From the NCBI GenBank assembly GCA_903929925.1, contig CAIYWO010000304.1, positions 1 to 5,484 on the forward strand: a stretch of DNA of 5,484 nt, in the 5' to 3' direction. This stretch comes from an uncultured beta proteobacterium. GTDB lineage: Bacteria; Pseudomonadota; Gammaproteobacteria; Burkholderiales; Burkholderiaceae_B. Below are positions 1 through 5,105 of this stretch, in pieces. A program made the position numbers and the translations under genes. How positions within the stretch are numbered: the first letter of the stretch is position 1; every line of letters starts with the position of its first letter. The notes under the pieces were generated by a model. It was given only the letters and a program-made list of their open reading frames with translations, was not told the DNA's origin and made no database searches.

Positions 1-1152
1 CAAATCAAACAAAGCGGCTACTGCGCCTGCCGTATTGAAATCATCATCCATCGCTTCACGAAAAGCGATGGCCTGTGGGGCAGACCAGTCCACCTGCGCA
101 GCAGCAACTGACGGTGTGTTTTGCACGGTTTGATAGAGGCGGTCAAGCGAGAGCTGCGCATCAATCAAATTGTCTGGCGCGTAGTTTTGTGCGCTACGGT
201 AATGGTTGCGCACAATAAAAAAGCGCAACATCTCGGCTTCGCGCGGATTCACGTCGTAGTCCGACGACTCACCAGTACCTTCAGCAGCGCTGCCCTTACC
301 GATCGTTTGACGAATTGTTTTGAAATTACCCAAGGACTTGGACATTTTGTCCGAATCAACCATCAGCGGACCACAATGCATCCACGTATTGGCGAGCGTG
401 CCGCCAAACGCGCCTTCCGTCTGGGCAATCTCGTTTTCATGATGTGGGAATTTAAGATCCGGGCCGCCGCCGTGAATATCCAAAGGCACACCTAAGAGTG
501 CCTTACTCATCGCAGAGCACTCGATATGCCAACCTGGTCGACCCCAGCCGTAAGGTGACTCCCAACGAGTATCGGCGGGCTCGTGCTCTTTGGCGGACTT
601 CCACAGCACAAAATCCAATGGATCGCGCTTTGAAGAAACAACAGCCACGCGCTCACCAGCGCGCAAGTCGTCTAAAGACTTACCGGACAATTTGCCGTAA
701 TCCGGAAAGCCACGCACCGCAAAGTTCACATCGCCATCCTCAGCCTGGTAGGCCAGGCCGTTTTGTTCCAGCTGCTTGATAATGCCGAGCATGTCACCAA
801 CGTACTCGGTGGCACACGGCTGATGATCGGGGGCCTGTACGCCGAGAGCCCGCTCGTCGGCATGCATCGCCTCGATGAAAAAATCTGTGACCTCAGCGAT
901 CCGACGATTGCTCTGGACGGCACGTTTGATGATTTTGTCATCAATATCGGTGATATTTCGCACATAGGTGACCGTCAGGCCTGAGGCTCTCAACCACCGC
1001 TGCACGACATCAAAGCTCACCAGCATCCTTGCGTGCCCCAGATGACAGTAGTCATAAACCGTCATGCCGCACACGTACAGCCCAGCCTGCCCCGCTTTAA
1101 GCGGAACAAAGGGTCTTTTGGTTCTGGAGAGCGAATCGTAGATCTGGAGCAT
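1..1152 (-). CDS. cysS: Cysteine--tRNA ligase, N-terminal 384 residues (3' end beyond window)
   Basis: CysS is the cytoplasmic class I aminoacyl-tRNA synthetase that charges tRNA-Cys with cysteine using ATP. Reading leftward from ATG at 1152, the frame stays open to the window edge. Seen directly: the HIGH-type motif HLGH (residues 37-40) after YVCGMTVYDYC, the NITDIDDK block, HIECSAM (C212), FPHHENE (H237, E241) and KMSKS (269-273). C28, C212, H237 and E241 line up with the four zinc ligands of the E. coli enzyme (C28, C209, H234, E238). The ATG start fits the family N-terminus (MLQIYDSL). No Shine-Dalgarno sequence precedes it. An in-frame TTG 48 bp upstream exists but also lacks one and would add residues atypical of the family. 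About 16 extra residues follow KMSKS compared with E. coli. It is transcribed divergently from the TPR gene. The C-terminal anticodon-binding part is not in view. Confidence 0.97.
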   Translation of the reverse strand, partial: MLQIYDSLSRTKRPFVPLKAGQAGLYVCGMTVYDYCHLGHARMLVSFDVVQRWLRASGLTVTYVRNITDIDDKIIKRAVQSNRRIAEVTDFFIEAMHADERALGVQAPDHQPCATEYVGDMLGIIKQLEQNGLAYQAEDGDVNFAVRGFPDYGKLSGKSLDDLRAGERVAVVSSKRDPLDFVLWKSAKEHEPADTRWESPYGWGRPGWHIECSAMSKALLGVPLDIHGGGPDLKFPHHENEIAQTEGAFGGTLANTWMHCGPLMVDSDKMSKSLGNFKTIRQTIGKGSAAEGTGESSDYDVNPREAEMLRFFIVRNHYRSAQNYAPDNLIDAQLSLDRLYQTVQNTPSVAAAQVDWSAPQAIAFREAMDDDFNTAGAVAALFDL

Positions 1153-1210
1153 GCGGTAGGGATAAAAAGGAGCTTTCGGGCCAATACAGGCAAAATACAA
1201 CGTCTTGCGT

Positions 1211-1237
1211 TTGGCAACCTAAAAGCAGAGCTAAAAT
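1211..1237 (+). promoter_or_regulatory. Candidate sigma-70 promoter for the TPR-ppi-lpxH operon
   Basis: TTGGCA (1211-1216) and TAAAAT (1232-1237) resemble -35 and -10 boxes separated by 15 bp, slightly short of the optimal 17. The start site would fall near 1244, leaving about 30 nt before the TTG start at 1275. No other good plus-strand promoter is visible in the 122-bp gap. The predicted start almost coincides with that of the cysS promoter candidate on the other strand. Confidence 0.4.
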
Positions 1238-1248
1238 GCGGATCGTCA

Positions 1249-1257
1249 AGTATAGCA
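1249..1257 (-). promoter_or_regulatory. Candidate extended -10 promoter for cysS
   Basis: On the minus strand this reads TGCTATACT, which is TG-N-TATACT, a good match to an extended -10 element. The hexamer 17 bp upstream (CAAGGT) is a poor -35, as is common for extended -10 promoters. Transcription would begin near 1242 and give a leader of about 90 nt before the cysS ATG. This was found by eye and has no experimental support. Confidence 0.4.
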
Positions 1258-1260
1258 ATT

Positions 1261-1265
1261 GAGGA
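1261..1265 (+). promoter_or_regulatory. Ribosome binding site deciding the TPR gene start
   Basis: GAGGA sits 9 nt before TTG at 1275 but directly abuts the earlier in-frame TTG at 1266. Normal spacing therefore favours 1275, which also starts cleanly at the signal peptide (MNLPKSIASVL). Confidence 0.6.
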
Positions 1266-1274
1266 TTGTCCACC

Positions 1275-2042
1275 TTGAACCTGCCCAAAAGCATTGCGTC
1301 CGTTTTAGCCGCTACCTGCCTGGTGGCGGCATGGCCCATGCACGTGCAAGCTCAGACAAACTATCCTGGCAACCCGGCGCGCAACATCAACCCGCTTGCC
1401 AACGACCCGGTTGATCCAAACACACGCCAAACACCCCGTCAACAGCTGCCCTCCGCAGTGCCTGGCTCAGGGCCAGAATTAATCATTGGCGACAAGCCGC
1501 CCGAGGGTGGCTGGGATGGTCTCGCCAAGGTGCTGGATGCAATTGCACCAGGCATCGACACCAGAATCCCCCTGAGCCCCGCCGAGATCAGTCAGCGTAT
1601 TGAGGGCTTGATTCGCACAGGTCGACTCAAAGAGGCACTGGACGCTGTAGAAAAACGCCAAGCAGTAGAAGCAAATCGCCACACGCCAGGCACAGACGTA
1701 CAACTGATGTTCCTGCATGCTCGTCTGCTGACAGAACTGGGTCGACTCCCGGAGGCCGAGGCCATTTATCAACGCATGACCATGCGCTTCCCAGAGCTCC
1801 CTGAGCCTTGGAATAATCTGGCAGATCTGTACGTCAAACGGGATGAGCTCGAGCAGGCTCGGCGCGCGCTCGAAATGTCGATCATGATTAATCCGAACTC
1901 CCCAGTGACTCAAGCCAATCTGGGCGATGTACAACTCATTCTTGCTCTCAGAGCCTACGAGCGCGCAGTCAAAGCAGGCGCAACCGACTTACGGCCGCGC
2001 ATCCGTTCCGTCACCGATCTTATTCAATCAAATACAAAATGA
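1275..2042 (+). CDS. Secreted tetratricopeptide-repeat protein, role unknown
   Basis: This 255-residue protein (TTG start) has a signal peptide: NLPK, a hydrophobic core at 7-20, and a likely cleavage after VQA (residue 26). It is therefore probably periplasmic. No lipobox is present. Residues 27-80 are rich in Pro, Asn and Gly and look unstructured. Residues 105-135 form a TPR-like helix pair (RTGRLKEALDAVEK). Clearer TPR units lie at 142-175 (LLTELGRLPEAEAIYQRM) and 176-209 (WNNLADLYVKRDELEQARRA). A shortened last unit follows at 210-236, where NLGDVQ leads into LRAYERAVKAGA with several residues missing between the helices. TPRs are protein-binding scaffolds; no catalytic motif is visible. 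Its TGA stop overlaps the ATG of the cyclophilin gene (ATGA), so the two are probably translationally coupled. The context suggests an envelope role as an assembly factor or chaperone partner, but this is inference. TTG at 1266 is an alternative start. Confidence 0.85.
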   Translation: MNLPKSIASVLAATCLVAAWPMHVQAQTNYPGNPARNINPLANDPVDPNTRQTPRQQLPSAVPGSGPELIIGDKPPEGGWDGLAKVLDAIAPGIDTRIPLSPAEISQRIEGLIRTGRLKEALDAVEKRQAVEANRHTPGTDVQLMFLHARLLTELGRLPEAEAIYQRMTMRFPELPEPWNNLADLYVKRDELEQARRALEMSIMINPNSPVTQANLGDVQLILALRAYERAVKAGATDLRPRIRSVTDLIQSNTK

Positions 2043-2674
2043 TCACCTCATCTAATTGGCGGCACGCACTGCGTGCCCTGGCATTTGCAGGACTTCTTCC
2101 CTTCTTATTTTTGACCGCCCAGGCGGCACCTCCCTCAACCACGAACCAAAAACAAGGCGTAACCATGAGCACCAACCCACGCGTCAAAATGACCACAAAC
2201 CACGGCGACATCATCATCTCTTTAGATGCAGCCAAAGCACCCAAAACCGTTGCCAACTTTCTGGCCTACGTCAATGATGGTTTTTTTGATGGCACAATTT
2301 TTCATCGTGTGATTGATGGCTTTATGATCCAAGGCGGTGGTTTCGAGCCAGGCCTCAAGCAAAAACCAACTAAAGCACCTGTTGAAAACGAAGCCAACAA
2401 TGGCCTCAAAAACAACAAGTACACCTTGGCGATGGCACGCACCCAAGATCCGCATTCCGCAACCGCTCAATTCTTTATTAACGTTGCCAACAACGATTTC
2501 CTGAATCACACCGCCCCCACAGCACAAGGCTGGGGCTATGCTGTCTTTGGCGAGGTTGTCGAAGGCAAAGATGTTGTGGACAAAATGAAAGGTGTCGCAA
2601 CTGGCAACAGCGGTTTTCACCAGAACGTTCCAACGACAGACGTGATCATCACCAAGGCAGCCGTCATTGAATAA
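2039..2674 (+). CDS. Cyclophilin-type peptidyl-prolyl cis-trans isomerase with signal peptide
   Basis: Cyclophilins catalyse cis-trans isomerisation of X-Pro bonds and assist protein folding. From ATG 2039 the protein has 211 residues. Residues 1-30 look like a signal peptide (basic start, core LAFAGLLPFLFL, cleavage near AQA-A), then a short linker, then the catalytic domain from about residue 47. The active-site run FHRVIDGFMIQGGGF (R90, F95, Q98) matches Arg55/Phe60/Gln63 of human cyclophilin A. QFFINV and GWGYAVFGEV, both family blocks, follow. As in E. coli PpiB, the Trp of human cyclophilin is not conserved. The start overlaps the upstream stop as ATGA and lacks its own Shine-Dalgarno, which suggests coupled reinitiation. 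A second in-frame ATG at 2165 (residue 43) has AAGG 7 nt upstream and would give a 169-residue cytosolic PpiB-sized enzyme. Because either ppiA or ppiB could apply, no symbol is given. The end overlaps lpxH by 8 bp. Confidence 0.93.
   Translation: MITSSNWRHALRALAFAGLLPFLFLTAQAAPPSTTNQKQGVTMSTNPRVKMTTNHGDIIISLDAAKAPKTVANFLAYVNDGFFDGTIFHRVIDGFMIQGGGFEPGLKQKPTKAPVENEANNGLKNNKYTLAMARTQDPHSATAQFFINVANNDFLNHTAPTAQGWGYAVFGEVVEGKDVVDKMKGVATGNSGFHQNVPTTDVIITKAAVIE
2154..2167 (+). promoter_or_regulatory. Candidate internal translation start in the cyclophilin gene
   Basis: AAGG (2154-2157) precedes an in-frame ATG (2165-2167) by 7 nt, which is better ribosome-site context than that of the upstream ATG 2039. 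Translation from here begins MSTNPRVKMTTNHGD, which resembles the usual start of cytosolic PpiB proteins and omits the signal peptide. Whether it is used is not known from sequence. Confidence 0.45.
2654..2657 (+). promoter_or_regulatory. Ribosome binding site supporting the TTG start of lpxH
   Basis: AAGG lies inside the end of the cyclophilin gene, 9 nt before TTG 2667. The next in-frame candidate, GTG 2694, has no such site before it and would leave only four residues ahead of the metal-binding Asp. Confidence 0.5.
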
Positions 2675-3446
2675 GATTGCATTAAACGGGCCCGTGTGGC
2701 TCGCCTCCGATGTCCATCTTGGTCAACACACCATCGGGACATCCGAAGCTTTTCGTGACTTTTTAAAACTCGCATCCAAAGAGGCGTCGGCGCTGCTCTT
2801 GCCCGGTGACATCTTTGATGCGTGGATTGGGGATGACGTTGCTGTCGTAGCACCGCCCTGGTTAGCCCTCGACCTGATGGCAATCAAAGCCTGCGCCGCA
2901 AAAATCCCGGTGTGGCTTGGACGAGGTAACCGCGACTTCCTGATGGGAGAAGCTCTCACAGCAGGGCTCGGCGCGAACCTGCTCCCAGAGCAAGTCTTGG
3001 TCACGATTGCAGGGCGCACAATGCTCTTGAGCCACGGCGATGAATACTGCACGGACGATGTAGCCTACCAACAGTTTCGTTCGATGGTGCGCAACCCGGC
3101 CTGGCAAAGTGGCTTTTTGGCGAAAAGCATTCCTGAACGCCTGACTCTCGCGGCACAAGCGCGCGGCGAAAGCATGGTGGCCAACCAAACTAAATCAAGC
3201 GAAATCATGGACGTCAACGCAGACGCCGTGGCTGCTGCGATCCGGGCCCATAACGTGTCACTGATTGTGCATGGTCACACGCATCGTCCTGGCCGTAACG
3301 TTCTGACCGTCGATGGCAATCGCTGCGAACGTTGGGTGCTACCCGACTGGGATTGCGATATCTCGGAAGAAAACCGTAAGCCGCGCGGCGGCTGGATGGT
3401 GATCGATGAGGATGGCCTGACTCTGTTTGACCTAACTCCACGTTAG
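2667..3446 (+). CDS. lpxH: UDP-2,3-diacylglucosamine hydrolase (lipid A synthesis)
   Basis: LpxH cleaves the pyrophosphate bond of UDP-2,3-diacylglucosamine to give lipid X and UMP, the fourth step of lipid A synthesis, at the inner face of the cytoplasmic membrane. It belongs to the calcineurin-like metallophosphoesterases, which use a Mn2+ pair. All family motifs are present in order: SDVHLG (D15, H17), GDIFDAWIGDD (D48), GNRDF (N88), SHGDEYCTDD (H123) and HGHTHRP (H204, H206). These correspond to the known metal ligands. Residue 86, just before GNRDF, is Arg where E. coli has His (HGNRDF); it is not one of the metal ligands. At 259 residues it is slightly longer than E. coli LpxH (about 240), mainly through a short N-terminal lead and a C-terminal tail. 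It starts with TTG inside the cyclophilin gene, so expression is probably coupled. The TAG stop overlaps the stop of the opposing TerC-family gene. Confidence 0.95.
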   Translation: MNKIALNGPVWLASDVHLGQHTIGTSEAFRDFLKLASKEASALLLPGDIFDAWIGDDVAVVAPPWLALDLMAIKACAAKIPVWLGRGNRDFLMGEALTAGLGANLLPEQVLVTIAGRTMLLSHGDEYCTDDVAYQQFRSMVRNPAWQSGFLAKSIPERLTLAAQARGESMVANQTKSSEIMDVNADAVAAAIRAHNVSLIVHGHTHRPGRNVLTVDGNRCERWVLPDWDCDISEENRKPRGGWMVIDEDGLTLFDLTPR

Positions 3447-5014
3447 TCCGTCAAGCCTTCAGACGAGGGGGTGAGTTTAGTAATGCGCACCTGGGCGATA
3501 CGTCGCCCTTCAATGCGCAAGACTTCAAACTTGAAACGCGCATGTGTCGCCTCAAACTCACACTGGTCGCCTCGTGCCGGTAACTGACCAAAGCGCGACA
3601 ACAAATAACCTGCCAGCGTTGTGAAGTCTTCGTCCTCGTCGACGAGCCCTTCCGTATCAAGCACTTGCTCTAACTGGTGCAAGTCGGCAGCACCATCGAC
3701 TTCCCATTCATTCTCGCCCGTTGGAACAATATCGGGGGTTTCATCCTCGTCTGGGAACTCGCCTGCGATCGCTTCAAAGACATCGATCGGCGTGACCAAG
3801 CCTTGTATGGTTCCGAACTCATCAGCAACAAGCACGAGCTGCCCACGCGAACGCTTAAGAGTATCCATTAACCGGATAATGCTAATGGTGTCGTGCACGA
3901 TGATGGGCTCGCGCAGGCTCGCGCGACGCACGTTGCCATGTGTCAAAAGATCCGCAATCATTTCTTTTGCACGACCGATTCCCAATACATCGTCTACCGA
4001 GCCACGGCAGACAGGGAAGAAACTGTGTGGAACCTCGGCGATTTGTTTTTGAATCAACTGAGGATCATCGTCAAGATTGATCCAGGAAATCTCTGTGCGA
4101 GGCGTCATCACGGAGTGAATGGTGCGCTCGGCTAGCGTCAACACACCGCTCACCATGTTGCGCTCTTCGACCCCAAAGGTGACCGGAGCATCTTCGTTCT
4201 GAGCGGCCGGTGCCTGCACCACAATATCTTCCGGCAGCGGCTTGCCCAGCATGCGCAGTACTGCTTCAGCTGTACGCTCCCGCATGGGTCGCTTGGATTC
4301 AAGCTTTAAACCATTGTGACGTGCGAACTGGTTCAAAATTTCTATCAGGACAGAAAAACCAATCGCCGCATACAAGTACCCCTTAGGTATCTTGAAGCCA
4401 AAACCTTCGCCCACAAGCGAAAAACCGATCATCAAGAGAAAGCCAAGGCAAAGCACCACAACTGTCGGGTGCGCATTCACAAACTTGGTCAAGGGCTTGG
4501 AGGCGATCAACATGATCAAGACCGCGATCACCACCGCGGTCATCATGACAGCCAGACTGTCGACCATACCAACAGCTGTGATCACCGCGTCCAGCGAGAA
4601 GACGGCATCTAACACGACGATCTGTGTCACGATGACCCAGAAACTCGCGTAGACGCGTGCGGTCGTTGCCTGCTGACGATTACCCTCTAAGCGCTCGTGT
4701 AATTCGAGTGTCGCTTTAAAGAGCAAGAAAAAACCGCCCAGAATCAAAATCAGATCGCGACCCGACAAACTCACGGGCCCCAGCGTGATCCAGGGCTCTG
4801 TGAGCTGGACAAGCCACGACATACCCGCCAAGAGGCCCAAGCGCATGAAGAGCGCCAGCGACAAACCGATGACGCGCGCGCGCTCGCGCTCCGACGGCGG
4901 TAACTTGTCGGCAAGAATCGCAATGAAGATCAGGTTGTCGATACCGAGAACGATCTCGAGTATGACGAGGGTAAATAAGCCGACCCAGACTGTCGGGTCA
5001 AGCAGCCACTCCAT
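3443..5014 (-). CDS. TerC-family membrane protein with CBS pair and CorC domain (YoaE/YegH type)
   Basis: This 523-residue inner-membrane protein has the architecture of E. coli YoaE and YegH. The TerC domain (about 1-240) has some seven hydrophobic segments and the family acidic signatures EIVLGIDNLIF (E20, D26, N27) and DAVFSLDAVITAVGM (D136, D142). A cytoplasmic linker follows. A CBS pair spans about 295-415 (MTPRTEISWI near the start, LVADEFGTIQGLVTPIDVFEAI at the end). A CorC/HlyC transporter-associated domain runs from about 425 to 512. TerC relatives are linked to metal ion export, especially Mn2+, and to tellurite resistance. CBS domains often sense nucleotides. The substrate of this subgroup is not firmly known, so metal transport is inferred. 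The ATG start is supported by GGAG 6 nt upstream. The gene lies downstream of suhB on the same strand behind a terminator candidate, and converges on lpxH with overlapping stop codons. Confidence 0.93.
   Translation of the reverse strand: MEWLLDPTVWVGLFTLVILEIVLGIDNLIFIAILADKLPPSERERARVIGLSLALFMRLGLLAGMSWLVQLTEPWITLGPVSLSGRDLILILGGFFLLFKATLELHERLEGNRQQATTARVYASFWVIVTQIVVLDAVFSLDAVITAVGMVDSLAVMMTAVVIAVLIMLIASKPLTKFVNAHPTVVVLCLGFLLMIGFSLVGEGFGFKIPKGYLYAAIGFSVLIEILNQFARHNGLKLESKRPMRERTAEAVLRMLGKPLPEDIVVQAPAAQNEDAPVTFGVEERNMVSGVLTLAERTIHSVMTPRTEISWINLDDDPQLIQKQIAEVPHSFFPVCRGSVDDVLGIGRAKEMIADLLTHGNVRRASLREPIIVHDTISIIRLMDTLKRSRGQLVLVADEFGTIQGLVTPIDVFEAIAGEFPDEDETPDIVPTGENEWEVDGAADLHQLEQVLDTEGLVDEDEDFTTLAGYLLSRFGQLPARGDQCEFEATHARFKFEVLRIEGRRIAQVRITKLTPSSEGLTD
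3484..3519. repeat. Nested inverted repeat within the 3' end of the TerC-family gene
   Basis: A perfect 6-bp stem GGGCGA/TCGCCC (3493-3498 and 3503-3508) encloses the 4-nt loop TACG. It is flanked by two copies of the self-complementary hexamer TGCGCA (3484-3489 and 3514-3519), which can form an outer stem. No U-run follows on either strand, so it is not a classic terminator. It lies 38 nt past the lpxH stop and is at the same time coding sequence (RIEGRRIAQVRI) on the minus strand. Confidence 0.5.
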
Positions 5015-5020
5015 GGAGGG

Positions 5021-5024
5021 CTCC
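5021..5024 (-). promoter_or_regulatory. Shine-Dalgarno of the TerC-family gene
   Basis: GGAG on the minus strand stands 6 nt before ATG 5014. It is the clearest ribosome binding site in the window and fixes this start. Confidence 0.7.
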
Positions 5025-5059
5025 GAGAGTTTCTAACCTAACAATAGTAGCCGATATTC

Positions 5060-5099
5060 AAGACCCGCCGCAGCCTGAGGGGCTTCGCACGGCGGGCTT
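5060..5099 (-). terminator. Hairpin terminator candidate after suhB
   Basis: CCCGCCG (5064-5070) pairs with CGGCGGG (5090-5096). The stem can extend by AAG/CTT past a single bulged A (5063). The 19-nt interior contains a smaller AGCC/GGCT pairing. On the minus strand the stem starts 7-10 nt after the suhB stop and is followed by TCTTG, a weak U-tract. Its position right after suhB and before the TerC-family gene suits suhB termination, though the poor U-tract may allow read-through. Confidence 0.6.
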
Positions 5100-5105
5100 T
5101 GCTCA

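Noticed and set aside
1153..1242. T-box or other amino-acid-sensing leader before cysS
   Set aside because: The predicted leader is only about 90 nt, no T-box consensus is visible, and such leaders are rare in Proteobacteria.
1300..1325. Lipoprotein signal in the TPR protein around Cys15 (AATC)
   Set aside because: The residue before Cys is Thr rather than Gly, Ala or Ser, and the hydrophobic core continues past it to a standard VQA cleavage site.
1479..1934. Open frame of 151 codons on the minus strand
   Set aside because: It is antisense to the TPR gene, resembles no family I recognise, and the plus-strand frame shows clear signal peptide and TPR structure. It is a shadow frame.
2222..2620. 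Minus-strand open frame of 132 codons
   Set aside because: It is antisense to the conserved cyclophilin domain and has no recognisable features.
3765..3772. GCGATCGC palindromic octamer, like a HIP1 element
   Set aside because: It is a single copy in the window, within coding sequence; one occurrence is not a repeat family.
3621..4135. Plus-strand open frames opposite the TerC-family gene, including one rich in Ser and Thr
   Set aside because: The composition is that expected from reading the reverse strand of an acidic CBS/CorC coding region; there is no ribosome site or family motif.
4871..4892. Alternating CG run resembling Z-DNA
   Set aside because: It is explained by consecutive Arg and Glu codons (ERERARV) in the TerC-family gene.
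5015..5105. Possible Mn2+-sensing yybP-ykoY riboswitch upstream of the TerC-family gene, or a promoter using TTGAAT (minus, 5056-5061)
   Set aside because: The 91-bp gap is largely taken by the hairpin and shows none of the conserved riboswitch core. No convincing -10 lies at the right distance from TTGAAT.
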